From JAEUPI01 sp044222685 (GTDB lineage Bacteria > Pseudomonadota > Gammaproteobacteria > Burkholderiales > Burkholderiaceae_C), in assembly GCA_044222685.1 (NCBI GenBank), contig JBGAMU010000007.1, positions 11,212 to 75,211 of the forward strand: a DNA stretch of 64,000 nucleotides. The letters run 5' to 3'. Below the pieces are notes generated by a model, which saw only the letters and a list, made by a program, of their open reading frames with translations, made no database searches and had not been told where the DNA came from. Numbering within the stretch: position 1 is the stretch's first letter; each line of letters starts with the position of its first letter. Both the position numbers and the translations under genes were made by a program. Positions 36,491 through 45,404 of the stretch are shown here, one piece after another.

Positions 36491-38122
36491 CTAGAGCACG
36501 TCGCTGGCGAAGTCGGCGAGCCGCGAGCGCTCGCCTCGCGCCAGCGTCACGTGCCCCGAGTGCGGCCAGCCCTTGAAGCGGTCGACCGCGAAGGTCAGGC
36601 CGGAACTGCCCTCGCTGAGGTAGGGTGTGTCGATCTGCGCCAGGTTGCCCAGGCAGACGATCTTGGTGCCGGGGCCGGCACGGGTGATCAAGGTCTTCAT
36701 CTGCTTGGGGGTGAGGTTCTGCGCCTCGTCGATCAGCACGTACTTGTTGAGGAAGGTGCGCCCGCGCATGAAGTTCAGGCTCTTGATGCGGATCTTGCTG
36801 CGCACGAGATCCTGCGTGGCGGCGCGGCCCCAGTCGCCAGCCGCGCCGTCGCCGCGCGCCAGCACCTCGAGATTGTCGTCGAGCGCGCCCATCCACGGCC
36901 CCATCTTCTCTTCCTCGGTGCCGGGCAGGAAGCCGATGTCCTCGCCAAGCGGCACGGTGACGCGGGTGACGATGATCTCGGTGTAGCGGCGGTCGTCGAG
37001 CACCTGGCTCAGGCCGGCGGCCAGCGTCATCAGCGTCTTGCCGGTGCCGGCGGTGCCGGTGAGGGTGATGAAGTCGACCTCGGGATCCATCAGCAGATTG
37101 AGCGCGAAGTTTTGCTCGCGGTTGCGTGCCATGACGCCCCACACCGCGTTCTTCGCGTGGGTGTAGTCCTTCAGCGTCTTCAGCACGGCTGTCTTGCCGG
37201 TGATCTCGCTGACCCGGGCGTACAGAGGCGTGGCACCCGGTGTCTCAAGGTAGACGAACTGGTTGATCATCAATGCCGGCACCAGCGGGCCGGCGATGCG
37301 GTAGTAGGTGTGCCCGCCCTGGCTCCAGCTTTCCATGGTCTTGCCATGGCGTTCCCAGAAGTCGGCCGGCAGCGGCAACACACCGGTATAGAGCAGGTCG
37401 CCGTCGTCGAGGGTCTTGTCGTTGAAGTAGTCCTCGGCCGGCAGCCCGAGCGCGCGTGCCTTGACGCGCATATTGATGTCCTTGGACACCAGCACGACGT
37501 CGCGTTCGGGATGCTGTTCGCGCAGCGACTTCACCACGCCCAGGATCTGGTTGTCGGCCTTGCCTTGCGGCAGGCCCTCGGGCAGCTTGATGTCGTACAG
37601 CGTGGTCTGGAAGAACAGGCGCCCGAGCGCCTCGCGCTTGCCGGTCTTCGCCAGCGGGATGCCGTCCTTGGGGTCCAGCTTGGTGTCGGAGGCCAGCGCA
37701 TCGAGCTCACGGCTGGCCTGTCGCGCGTTGCGCGCCACTTCGCTCATGCCGCGCTTGTGCGTGTCGAGCTCTTCCAGCGTGATCATCGGCAGGAAGATGT
37801 CGTGCTCGTCGAAGCGGAACAGGCTCATCGGATCGTGCATCAGCACATTGGTGTCGAGCACGAACAGGCGTGCCGGCCCGGTGCCGCGCGGTGTTCGCAC
37901 CCGCGCCTTCGGGCTGGCCGACTCGGCTGGGGCCCGCGCGGGGGCCTCGACGACGCGAGGCCCGGCGACGCTGGCCGTGGCATCCAGAAGGTCGAGCGGC
38001 GCCTTGGCCGACTCCACGTTGCCGTGCGAGGCGCGTTTGGCCGCGCGAGCCGCCGCCTGGGTTTCGTAGTCGGTCGCCGCGAGCAGCGCGGCCTTGGTGG
38101 CGGGGGGCTTGGGCAGTGGCAT
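36491..38122 (-). CDS. PIN-PhoH family ATPase (PhoH2-like)
   Basis: This 543-residue protein joins an N-terminal PIN ribonuclease-like domain (about 85-230; LFVLDTNVLMHDP and FLPMITLEELD) to a PhoH ATPase domain (about 320-540). The ATPase carries Walker A GTAGTGKT, Walker B VLIDEAQNL and ARGERSRLADFAS at the end. PhoH2 proteins couple RNA unwinding with RNA cutting in mycobacteria; the role here is inferred from architecture. The acidic PIN residues (Asp in LDTN, Glu in LEELD) are present. I use the ATG at 38122 (MPLPKPP); the longer frame would start within the upstream terminator. It follows the bcp terminator. Confidence 0.9.
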   Translation of the reverse strand: MPLPKPPATKAALLAATDYETQAAARAAKRASHGNVESAKAPLDLLDATASVAGPRVVEAPARAPAESASPKARVRTPRGTGPARLFVLDTNVLMHDPMSLFRFDEHDIFLPMITLEELDTHKRGMSEVARNARQASRELDALASDTKLDPKDGIPLAKTGKREALGRLFFQTTLYDIKLPEGLPQGKADNQILGVVKSLREQHPERDVVLVSKDINMRVKARALGLPAEDYFNDKTLDDGDLLYTGVLPLPADFWERHGKTMESWSQGGHTYYRIAGPLVPALMINQFVYLETPGATPLYARVSEITGKTAVLKTLKDYTHAKNAVWGVMARNREQNFALNLLMDPEVDFITLTGTAGTGKTLMTLAAGLSQVLDDRRYTEIIVTRVTVPLGEDIGFLPGTEEEKMGPWMGALDDNLEVLARGDGAAGDWGRAATQDLVRSKIRIKSLNFMRGRTFLNKYVLIDEAQNLTPKQMKTLITRAGPGTKIVCLGNLAQIDTPYLSEGSSGLTFAVDRFKGWPHSGHVTLARGERSRLADFASDVL

Positions 38123-38146
38123 ATGGGGCGGGGCGTCGTGGACAAA

Positions 38147-38177
38147 CAAAAAAGCCGCACAGTCGTCTGTGCGGCTT
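38147..38177 (-). terminator. Rho-independent terminator of bcp
   Basis: On the minus strand an 11-bp perfect stem, AAGCCGCACAG (38177-38167) with CTGTGCGGCTT (38162-38152), has the 4-base loop ACGA and runs into TTTTTTG. It lies between bcp and the PhoH-like gene. Confidence 0.9.
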
Positions 38178-38251
38178 CGGATCAACGAGTGAAACGCGGT
38201 TCGCGACTCACGGGCATGCGCCCGATTATGCAGCAGGGCAATTGCCCGGCC

Positions 38252-38728
38252 TCAGCCGGCCTTCTTCAAATCCTTCACGGCCTTGAGTACTTCGTCCACA
38301 TGGCCGGCGACCTTGATGCCGCGCCATTCGGCACGCAATACGCCCTTGGCGTCGATGAGGAAGGTGCTGCGTTCGATGCCCTTGACCTTCTTGCCGTACA
38401 TGATCTTGTTCTTGACGACGCCGAACATGTGGCAGAGCTTCTCTTCCGTGTCGGCGATCAGGTCGAACGGCAGTTCGAGGTTCTGGCGGAACTTCTCGTG
38501 CGAGGCCATGTTGTCGCGCGACACGCCGAACACGACGGCGCCAGCCTTCAGGAAGTCCTTGTGGCGGTCGCGGAACTGCATCGCCTCGGTGGTGCAGCCG
38601 GGCGTGTGGTCTTTCGGATAGAAGTACAAGACCACCACCTTGCCAGCGAATGCCTGCGGGGTGAACTTCACGCCACTGGTCGCGGCGGCTTCGAACTCAG
38701 GCAGAGACTTGTTGAGGACGGGCGTCAT
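38252..38728 (-). CDS. bcp: Peroxiredoxin, Bcp/PrxQ type
   Basis: This 158-residue thiol peroxidase reduces hydrogen peroxide and organic peroxides using thioredoxin. The peroxidatic Cys is about residue 45 in YPKDHTPGCTTEAMQFRD, with the conserved Thr/Pro/Arg set (later Arg in SRDNMASHEKF). PrxQ enzymes often have a second Cys five residues after the first. Here that position is not Cys, so this is an atypical or 1-Cys-like form; Cys99 in KLCHMFGV is a candidate resolving residue. A TATAAT box (minus, 38783-38778) lies 50 bases upstream. It is a single-gene unit with its own terminator. Confidence 0.93.
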   Translation of the reverse strand: MTPVLNKSLPEFEAAATSGVKFTPQAFAGKVVVLYFYPKDHTPGCTTEAMQFRDRHKDFLKAGAVVFGVSRDNMASHEKFRQNLELPFDLIADTEEKLCHMFGVVKNKIMYGKKVKGIERSTFLIDAKGVLRAEWRGIKVAGHVDEVLKAVKDLKKAG

Positions 38729-38777
38729 GACAGCGGCTTTGTCGTTGGCGTAGGTGCCCGGTCAGGCACAGCCGCCC

Positions 38778-38783
38778 ATTATA
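38778..38783 (-). promoter_or_regulatory. -10 box of bcp
   Basis: A perfect TATAAT on the minus strand in the 98-base gap between the Mth938-like gene and bcp, predicting a 5' leader of about 43 nt. No clear -35 and no recognisable OxyR site. Confidence 0.5.
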
Positions 38784-38826
38784 AAGTTTCGCCAGCGGGT
38801 CCTCTGGCGGGGGGTCATCGGGCCGA

Positions 38827-39210
38827 TCAGGCGGCCGCCGAATCGAACAACAAAGCGGCGACGACGGAGCGTCTCTCGCTGACCAGCACATTGAAAGTAC
38901 GGCAGGCCGCCGCGCTGTCCATCACCTCGAAGCCGATCGACCGCTCGACCAGGCTTCGAATCAGCGGCGCCGCCACGAAGCGCAAGCGCGCGCCGCTGCC
39001 GAAGATCACGAGTTCGGGCTGCAGATCCAGCAGTTGATCGAAGTGCGCCTGCGTGAGTGCATCGAAGCGCTGCGGCGGCCAGGGCTGGACCGCGCCAACC
39101 CACGGCACGACGACGCTGCCTCGGTGCACTTGCCCCGCCACCCAGATGCCCGTCGTGTCGTGGCGGGCAATGGTGTTCACGCCGTCGAGATGGTCGGGCT
39201 GGAATTTCAC
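38827..39210 (-). CDS. Mth938-like domain protein (DUF498)
   Basis: This 127-residue protein matches the Mth938/NDUFAF3-like family, whose mitochondrial relative helps assemble complex I. Visible features are the start KFQPDHLDGVNTI, then WVAGQVHRGSVVVPW, ELVIFGSGARLRF and the conserved end region AACRTFNVLVSERRSVVAALL. The bacterial role is unknown. I use the GTG at 39210, which begins the family sequence; the frame is open to 39294 but the extra residues look non-coding and would overlap the divergent promoter. It lies head to head with alaA. Confidence 0.85.
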   Translation of the reverse strand: MKFQPDHLDGVNTIARHDTTGIWVAGQVHRGSVVVPWVGAVQPWPPQRFDALTQAHFDQLLDLQPELVIFGSGARLRFVAAPLIRSLVERSIGFEVMDSAAACRTFNVLVSERRSVVAALLFDSAAA

Positions 39211-39270
39211 GGTTGGAGTGCGCGGCGGGTCCGATCGGCGCGGGCTGCCATGATGTGGCGCTATGGTTAA

Positions 39271-39278
39271 ATTATAAG
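39271..39278. promoter_or_regulatory. Overlapping divergent -10 boxes between the Mth938-like gene and alaA
   Basis: ATTATAAG gives TATAAT on the minus strand (39276-39271) for the Mth938-like gene and TATAAG on the plus strand (39273-39278) for alaA. Two promoters may share this AT-rich core and compete. -35 boxes are weak on both sides. Confidence 0.45.
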
Positions 39279-39330
39279 TTTTGCGGCGCAGCATGCGTCT
39301 TTACATCCCGATTGGCCAGGAGCACGCGCG

Positions 39331-40557
39331 GTGAAGCCGATTGCCAAGTCCAGCAAGCTGGCCAACGTGGCCTACGACATCCGTGGACCGGTGCTCGACA
39401 AGGCACGGCAGATGGAGGAAGAGGGCCACAAGATCATCAAGCTAAACATCGGCAACCTCGCCGTGTTCGGCCTCGACCCGCCCGACGAGATCGTGCAGGA
39501 CATGATCCGCAACCTGCCGTCGAGCGCCGGCTATACCGACAGCAAGGGCCTTTTCGCGCCGCGCAAGGCGGTCGTGCACTACACGCAGGAAAAGGGCATC
39601 GCAGGAGTCGGTGTCGACGACGTCTACCTGGGCAACGGCGCGTCGGAGCTGATCGCCTTCAGCCTGAATGCCCTGCTCGACGATGGCGACGAGGTGCTGG
39701 TGCCGGCGCCCGACTACCCGCTGTGGACGGCCGTCGTGGGGCTGTCGAGTGGCCGGCCGGTGCACTACCTGTGCGACGAGGCCAGCGGCTGGCTGCCGGA
39801 CCTGGATGATCTGAGGCGCAAGATCACGCCGCGCACTCGCGCGGTGGTGGTGATCAATCCGAACAACCCGACCGGCGCGCTGTACCCGGAAAGCCTGCTG
39901 CGCGAACTGGTCGAGATCGCCCGGGTCAACCAGTTGATCGTGTTCGCCGACGAGATCTACGACAAGACGCTGTACGACGGCAACACGCACACCAGCATCG
40001 CCTCGCTGGCCGACGACGTGCTGTTCGTCACCTTCAACGGCCTGTCGAAGAACTATCGCTCGTGCGGCTACCGGGCCGGCTGGATGGTCGTCTCGGGCAA
40101 CAAACGCGACGCGCGCGACTACATCGAGGGCCTGAACATGCTGGCCTCGCTGCGCCTGTGCTCCAACACGCCGGGGCAGCTCGCGATCCAGACCGCTCTC
40201 GGCGGCTACCAGAGCATCAAGGACCTGGTGGCGCCGAGCGGGCGCCTCTGCAAGCAGCGTGACCTGGCCTACGACCTGTTGAGTCGGATTCCGGGCGTCA
40301 GCGTGGTCAAGCCGAAGGCGGCGCTCTACATGTTTCCGCGGCTGGACCCGAAGGTCTATCCGATCACCGACGACCAGCAGTTCGCCTACGACCTGCTGGC
40401 CGAGGAGAAGGTGCTGATCGTGCAGGGCACCGGCTTCAACTGGCCGACGCCCGATCACTTTCGACTCGTGTTCCTGCCCAACGTCGATGACTTGACCGAG
40501 GCGATCGGCCGCATCGACCGTTTCCTCGGCCATCTGCGCAAGCGCCATACGCGCTGA
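39331..40557 (+). CDS. alaA: Alanine transaminase (AlaA-type, PLP-dependent)
   Basis: This 408-residue class I/II aminotransferase closely follows E. coli AlaA over its length: IAKSSKLANVAYDIRGPVLDKA at the start in part, LNIGNLAVFGLD, GYTDSKGL, PDYPLWTAVV, INPNNPTGA, FADEIYDK, the PLP-lysine segment FNGLSKNYR, and GGYQSIKDL. It makes alanine from pyruvate and glutamate. The start is a GTG at 39331. hom begins 23 bases after the stop, so it heads an amino-acid operon; the alaA-hom-thrC order is familiar in betaproteobacteria. Confidence 0.94.
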   Translation: MKPIAKSSKLANVAYDIRGPVLDKARQMEEEGHKIIKLNIGNLAVFGLDPPDEIVQDMIRNLPSSAGYTDSKGLFAPRKAVVHYTQEKGIAGVGVDDVYLGNGASELIAFSLNALLDDGDEVLVPAPDYPLWTAVVGLSSGRPVHYLCDEASGWLPDLDDLRRKITPRTRAVVVINPNNPTGALYPESLLRELVEIARVNQLIVFADEIYDKTLYDGNTHTSIASLADDVLFVTFNGLSKNYRSCGYRAGWMVVSGNKRDARDYIEGLNMLASLRLCSNTPGQLAIQTALGGYQSIKDLVAPSGRLCKQRDLAYDLLSRIPGVSVVKPKAALYMFPRLDPKVYPITDDQQFAYDLLAEEKVLIVQGTGFNWPTPDHFRLVFLPNVDDLTEAIGRIDRFLGHLRKRHTR

Positions 40558-40580
40558 CGTTGACCTTCGGAAGCCAGACC

Positions 40581-41891
40581 ATGAAGCCCATTCAAGTCGG
40601 ACTGCTCGGCATCGGTACGGTCGGCAGCGGCACCTTCAAGGTGCTGCAGCGCAACCAGCAGGAGATCCGCCGCCGCGCCGGCCGTGGCATCGAGATCGCC
40701 GTCGTGGCCGATCTCGACGTCGCCCGCGCGCGCTCGATCGTCGGTGACAGCGTGCGCGTGGTCGACGACGCTCGCCAGGTGATCGCCGATCCGGCCATCG
40801 ACATCGTCGTCGAGCTGATCGGCGGCTACGGCGTCGCGCGCACGCTGGTGCTGGAGGCCATCGCGGCAGGCAAGCATGTGGTGACGGCCAACAAGGCGCT
40901 ACTCGCAGTGCACGGCAACGAGATCTTCGCAGCGGCCCACGCCAAGGGCGTGATCGTCGCGTTCGAGGCGGCCGTGGCGGGCGGCATCCCGATCATCAAG
41001 GCGCTACGTGAGGGGCTGACGGCCAACCGCATCGAGTGGGTGGCCGGCATCATCAACGGCACCACGAACTTCATCCTCAGCGAGATGCGCGACAAGGGCA
41101 TGGACTTCCAGACCGTGCTGAAGGAGGCGCAGCGCCTGGGCTACGCCGAGTCCGACCCCACCTTCGACATCGAGGGCGTCGACGCCGCGCACAAGGCAAC
41201 GATCATGTGCGCGATCGCTTTCGGCGTGCCGATGCAGTTCGATCGCGCCCACGTGGAGGGCATCACTGCGCTGCAGGCGGCCGACATCCGCTATGCCGAG
41301 CAGCTGGGCTACCGCATCAAGCTGCTGGGCATCACCAAACGCACCCCGCAGGGCATCGAGCTGCGTGTGCACCCGACGTTGATCCCGGCGAAGCGCCTCA
41401 TTGCCAATGTTGAGGGCGCGATGAACGCGGTGGTGGTGCAGGGTGATGCCGTGGGCACCACGCTCTACTACGGCAAGGGTGCCGGATCGGAACCGACGGC
41501 GTCGGCCGTGGTGGCCGACCTGGTGGACATCACGCGGCTGCACACTGCTGACCCTGATCACCGGGTGCCGCATCTGGCGTTCCAGCCCGACGCGCTGGAC
41601 AACACGCCGATCCTGCCGGTGGCGCAGGTCGTCACGTCGTTCTATCTGCGGCTGCAGGTGGCCGACCAGACCGGCGTGCTGTCGCGCATCACCACCATCC
41701 TGGCCGAGCACGACATCTCGATCGATGCCGTGCTGCAGCGCGAGTCGGCCGAAGGCGAACGCCAGACCGACCTGATCATCCTGACGCACGACACACCCGA
41801 GGGCCGCATGAACCAGGCGCTGGCCAAGATGCAGGCGCTGCCGACCGTGCTGCAACCGATCGTGCGCATCCGCAAGGAAGAGCTCAACTGA
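40581..41891 (+). CDS. hom: Homoserine dehydrogenase
   Basis: Hom reduces aspartate semialdehyde to homoserine, the branch point to threonine and methionine. The 436-residue protein has an N-terminal NAD(P) domain (VGLLGIGTVGSGTF), TANKALLA, a catalytic domain with AGIINGTTNFILSEM and the catalytic Lys region AHKATIMCAIAF, and a C-terminal ACT domain (about 350-436; TGVLSRITTILAEHDISI) for threonine feedback. I start at the ATG at 40581 (MKPIQVGLLG); seven extra upstream residues are possible but atypical. thrC follows two bases after the stop. Confidence 0.96.
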   Translation: MKPIQVGLLGIGTVGSGTFKVLQRNQQEIRRRAGRGIEIAVVADLDVARARSIVGDSVRVVDDARQVIADPAIDIVVELIGGYGVARTLVLEAIAAGKHVVTANKALLAVHGNEIFAAAHAKGVIVAFEAAVAGGIPIIKALREGLTANRIEWVAGIINGTTNFILSEMRDKGMDFQTVLKEAQRLGYAESDPTFDIEGVDAAHKATIMCAIAFGVPMQFDRAHVEGITALQAADIRYAEQLGYRIKLLGITKRTPQGIELRVHPTLIPAKRLIANVEGAMNAVVVQGDAVGTTLYYGKGAGSEPTASAVVADLVDITRLHTADPDHRVPHLAFQPDALDNTPILPVAQVVTSFYLRLQVADQTGVLSRITTILAEHDISIDAVLQRESAEGERQTDLIILTHDTPEGRMNQALAKMQALPTVLQPIVRIRKEELN

Positions 41892-41893
41892 CC

Positions 41894-43306
41894 ATGCGTT
41901 ACGTCAGCACGCGAGGCGACGCGACGCCGCGTCGGTTCTGCGAGATCCTGCTGGAGGGCCTGGCGCCCGACGGCGGGTTGTACCTGCCCGAGCGTTATCC
42001 GCAGGTCGATGCCGCCACGCTGGCCCGCTGGCGCGGTCTGCCCTATGCGCAGCTCGCGTTCGAGATCCTGTCGTTGTTCATCGACGACATACCGGCGGCC
42101 GACCTGCGCGCGTTGTGCGAGCGCACCTACACGCGCGAGCGCTTCGGCACCGACGCGATCGTGCCGCTGCGCCCGCTCGAGCCAGGCCTGTGGATCGAGG
42201 CCTTGTCCAACGGCCCGACACTGGCGTTCAAGGACATGGCGATGCAGCTGCTCGGCGGCCTGTTCGAGTACGAACTGGCGCGTCGCGGCGAGCGGCTCAA
42301 CATCCTCGGCGCGACCTCGGGCGACACCGGCAGCGCGGCCGAGTACGCCATGCGCGGCAAAGCCGGCGTGCAGGTCTTCATGCTGTCGCCGCATGGCCGC
42401 ATGAGCCCGTTCCAGCAGGCGCAGATGTACAGCCTGCCCGATGCCAACATCCACAACGTCGCGATCGAGGGCGTCTTCGACGACTGCCAGGACATCGTCA
42501 AGGCCGTCAGCAACGATCTCGACTTCAAGCGCCGGCACCGCATCGGCAGCGTCAATTCGATCAACTGGGCACGGCTGCTGGCGCAGGTCGTGTACTACTT
42601 TGCCGGCTGGTTCCAGACCACCAGCGCGAACGACGAACGTGTGAGCTTTGCCGTGCCGTCGGGCAACTTCGGCAACGTGTGCGCCGGCCATGTCGCGCGC
42701 ATGATGGGCCTGCCGATCGGCCGGCTGCTGGTGGCGACCAACGAGAACGACGTGCTCGACGAGTTCTTCCGCACCGGCCGCTACCGGGTGCGGGCCGCGG
42801 CCGAGACGCACGAGACGTCCAGCCCGTCGATGGACATCAGCAAGGCCTCCAACTTCGAGCGCTTCGTGTTCGATCTGCTCGGCCGCGACGGCACGCGCAC
42901 CCGCGAGCTGTTCGGCGCCGGCCTGGCCCGTGACGGTGGCTTCGTGCTCGATGCCGCGGCCCATGCGCGCTGCACGGCCTTCGGCTTCGTCTCCGGGCGC
43001 AGTACCCACGCCGACCGCCTGGCGACGATTCGCGACACCTGGCGGCGCTTCGGCACGATGATCGATCCGCACACGGCCGACGGACTCAAGGTGGCGCGCG
43101 AGCAGCGCCTGGTCGACGAACGGGTCGTTGTGCTCGAGACGGCGTTGCCGGTGAAGTTCTCGTCGACCCTCGTCGAGGCTCTCGGCCACGAGCCGCCGCG
43201 GCCCGCGGCGCTGACGGGTCTCGAGGACTTGCCGCGCCGCTGCGAGGTGCTGCCGCCCGACGTGGCGCGAGTCAAGGCGCTGATCGCGGCGCACGATCCA
43301 CGCTGA
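41894..43306 (+). CDS. thrC: Threonine synthase
   Basis: ThrC converts O-phosphohomoserine to threonine with PLP. The 470-residue protein is the longer proteobacterial type. It begins RYVSTRGDATPRRFCEILLEGLAPDGGLYLPE in part, carries the PLP Lys in LAFKDMAMQLLGG, the phosphate loop TSGDTGSAAEYAM, SINWARLLAQVVYYF and PSGNFGNVCAG. The stop (TGA) shares a base with the ATG of mobB, so threonine and molybdenum-cofactor genes are one transcription unit here. Confidence 0.96.
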   Translation: MRYVSTRGDATPRRFCEILLEGLAPDGGLYLPERYPQVDAATLARWRGLPYAQLAFEILSLFIDDIPAADLRALCERTYTRERFGTDAIVPLRPLEPGLWIEALSNGPTLAFKDMAMQLLGGLFEYELARRGERLNILGATSGDTGSAAEYAMRGKAGVQVFMLSPHGRMSPFQQAQMYSLPDANIHNVAIEGVFDDCQDIVKAVSNDLDFKRRHRIGSVNSINWARLLAQVVYYFAGWFQTTSANDERVSFAVPSGNFGNVCAGHVARMMGLPIGRLLVATNENDVLDEFFRTGRYRVRAAAETHETSSPSMDISKASNFERFVFDLLGRDGTRTRELFGAGLARDGGFVLDAAAHARCTAFGFVSGRSTHADRLATIRDTWRRFGTMIDPHTADGLKVAREQRLVDERVVVLETALPVKFSSTLVEALGHEPPRPAALTGLEDLPRRCEVLPPDVARVKALIAAHDPR

Positions 43307-43839
43307 TGCCGTCAGCCATGCATGTCGTCGGCTTCTGCGGATCGTCCGGGTCCGGCAAGACCACGCTGATCGAGCGGTTGCTGCCGTTGCTGCGCGAAGG
43401 CGGCTTGCGCGTCTCGGTGATCAAGCATGCCCACGCCGGGTTCGACATCGACACGCCCGGCAAGGACAGCTTCCGCCATCGTCAGGCCGGCGCGTTCGAA
43501 GTGCTCGTCGCCTCTGGACAGCGGCTGGCCAAGCTGCGCGAGTACGAGGTGGCCGGCGATCCCACCGTGCATCAGTTGATCGCCGAGCTGATCGACTGCG
43601 ACTGGGTGATTGTCGAAGGCTTCAAGCACGCCGACATCCCGAAGGTCGAGCTGATCGATCCCGCACGCGACGGCACGCCGCTGTACCCGGACGATCCTTT
43701 CGTCGTCGCGCTGGTCACCGATGCACCCGAGGCGCTGCCCGTGCCGACGCAGCGCCCGGTGTTCGCGCGCGCCGACGCGCCGGCGTTGGCACAATTCCTC
43801 CTGGCCAGTGCCAAGCGCCATGAGTACAGCCCCGAATAA
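43306..43839 (+). CDS. mobB: Molybdopterin-guanine dinucleotide biosynthesis adaptor MobB
   Basis: This 177-residue P-loop GTPase has Walker A GSSGSGKTTL, VIKHAHAGFDIDTPGKDS (typical of MobB) and WVIVEGFKHADIPKVEL. MobB binds GTP and helps MobA in MGD formation, though it is not essential in E. coli. ATG 43306 overlaps the thrC stop by one base; ATG 43318 (MHVVGFCG) is an alternative that removes four residues. It overlaps moeA by 20 bases. Confidence 0.92.
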   Translation: MPSAMHVVGFCGSSGSGKTTLIERLLPLLREGGLRVSVIKHAHAGFDIDTPGKDSFRHRQAGAFEVLVASGQRLAKLREYEVAGDPTVHQLIAELIDCDWVIVEGFKHADIPKVELIDPARDGTPLYPDDPFVVALVTDAPEALPVPTQRPVFARADAPALAQFLLASAKRHEYSPE

Positions 43840-45088
43840 CCCGCCGCGGCCGCCGATGATCAGCCTCGACGAGGCGGTGCAACGTCTCGTCGCCGGCGCA
43901 GCGGCGCACCTGATCGCCGAGCGCGACACAGTGTCGACCTTCGACGCACTCAATCGTGTGCTGGCCGACGACGTGCGATCGAGCCTGGACGTGCCGCCAG
44001 CCGACAACAGCGAGATGGACGGCTATGCGCTGCGCGCGTCCGATGTGGCGGCCGAGGGCACCGTGCTGCCGGTGTCGCAGCGCATCCCGGCGGGTGTGGT
44101 CGGGCAGCCTCTGCAGCGCGGCACGGCTGCACGCATCTTCACCGGCGCGCAGATCCCGGCCGGGGCCGACGCGGTGGTCATGCAGGAGCTTTGCGAGGCG
44201 GTGCCATCGACCGACGGCGGCCCCGGCAGCGTGCGTGTGCGTGCTGCGGTGACCATCGGTTCGGCCATCCGCCGGCGTGGTGAGGACGTGCAGCGTGGCG
44301 CGGTCGTGCTGCGCGCCGGTACCCGCCTCACGGCGCAGGCGATGGGCCTGGCGGCCTCGGTCGGCGCCGGCCAGCTGCTGGTGCGGCGCCAGCCCCGGGT
44401 CGCGCTGTTTTCCACCGGCGACGAACTCGCGATGCCGGGCGACGAGCTGAAGCCCGGGGCGATCTACAACTCCAACCGGTTCACCTTGCGCGGCCTGCTG
44501 CAGGCCGCCGGCTGCACGGTGCTGGACCTCGGCATCGTGGTCGATCGGCTCGACGCCACCCGCGAAGCCCTGCGCCTGGCCGCGTCGCAGGCCGACCTGG
44601 TGCTCACCTGCGGCGGCGTGTCGGTCGGCGAGGAAGACCACCTGAAGCCCGCGCTGCAGGCCGAAGGGCGGCTCGACATGTGGCAAGTCGCCATCAAGCC
44701 GGGCAAGCCGCTGGCGTTCGGCGCCGTGCGTCGGCCCGCCGGTGGTGAATCGTTGTTCGTCGGACTGCCGGGAAACCCGGTCTCGGCCGCGGTGACCTTT
44801 CTTGTCGCGGTGGTGCCGTTGCTGCGGGCGCTGTCGGGCGATCTGAGGCCGCCGCCGCGTGCCGTGGCGATGACGGCCGCGTTCGACTGGCCACGGGCCG
44901 ACCGGCGACGCGAATTCCTGCGGGCGCGCGTCAATGGCGAAGGCCAGCTCGAGATCTACCCGAACCAGAGCTCGGGCGTGTTGACCTCTCTGGTCTGGGC
45001 CGATGGTCTGATCGACAACCCTCCGGGCCAGGTGATTGCACGCGGCGACACGGTGCGCTTCCTGCCGCTGCCGCTGCTGCTGCCATGA
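43820..45088 (+). CDS. moeA: Molybdopterin molybdenumtransferase MoeA
   Basis: MoeA inserts molybdate into adenylated molybdopterin. The 422-residue protein shows the family features PPADNSEMDGYALRASD, IFTGAQIPAGADAVV, FSTGDELAMPGD, IYNSNRFTL, TCGGVSVGEEDHLKPAL and FVGLPGNPVSAAVTFL. The ATG at 43820 lies inside the end of mobB and gives a short Pro-rich leader before the first domain (SLDEAVQRL). The end overlaps moaD by ATGA. Confidence 0.96.
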   Translation: MSTAPNNPPRPPMISLDEAVQRLVAGAAAHLIAERDTVSTFDALNRVLADDVRSSLDVPPADNSEMDGYALRASDVAAEGTVLPVSQRIPAGVVGQPLQRGTAARIFTGAQIPAGADAVVMQELCEAVPSTDGGPGSVRVRAAVTIGSAIRRRGEDVQRGAVVLRAGTRLTAQAMGLAASVGAGQLLVRRQPRVALFSTGDELAMPGDELKPGAIYNSNRFTLRGLLQAAGCTVLDLGIVVDRLDATREALRLAASQADLVLTCGGVSVGEEDHLKPALQAEGRLDMWQVAIKPGKPLAFGAVRRPAGGESLFVGLPGNPVSAAVTFLVAVVPLLRALSGDLRPPPRAVAMTAAFDWPRADRRREFLRARVNGEGQLEIYPNQSSGVLTSLVWADGLIDNPPGQVIARGDTVRFLPLPLLLP

Positions 45089-45354
45089 ACGCGCCCGCGA
45101 CCTGGCGTTTGCGGGTGCGGTACTTCGCCTCGTTGCGCGAGATGCTCGGCGCGGAGGAGACCGTCGAGCTGCCGGCCGGCGCCACGCTCGGCCTGCTGCG
45201 CGACCGGCTGATGCAGCTCGACGCCGACCACGCGCGGTGGTTGTCGCGAGAGCGCGCCGTGCGCTGCGCGGTCGACCAGGTGATGGCCAACGAGAGCGCG
45301 CCGCTGCGTGACGGTGCCGAGGTGGCCTTCTTTCCCCCTGTCACCGGCGGCTAG
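45085..45354 (+). CDS. moaD: Molybdopterin synthase sulfur carrier subunit MoaD
   Basis: This 89-residue ubiquitin-like protein carries VRYFASLREMLG near the start and the C-terminal GlyGly (FFPPVTGG). MoeB adenylates that GlyGly and it then bears the thiocarboxylate used by MoaE. ATG 45085 overlaps the moeA stop (ATGA), and the longer N terminus is normal for this group. moaE follows after 50 bases. Confidence 0.95.
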   Translation: MNAPATWRLRVRYFASLREMLGAEETVELPAGATLGLLRDRLMQLDADHARWLSRERAVRCAVDQVMANESAPLRDGAEVAFFPPVTGG

Positions 45355-45404
45355 CGGGCACAAGTCGGCCGCGAGCGGGGCGGCGTGACAGAATCGCGCA
45401 CATC

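Noticed and set aside
36347..39037. 896-codon plus-strand frame across the PhoH-like and bcp genes
   Set aside because: It crosses two well-supported minus-strand genes and a strong terminator; composition is typical of an antisense shadow.
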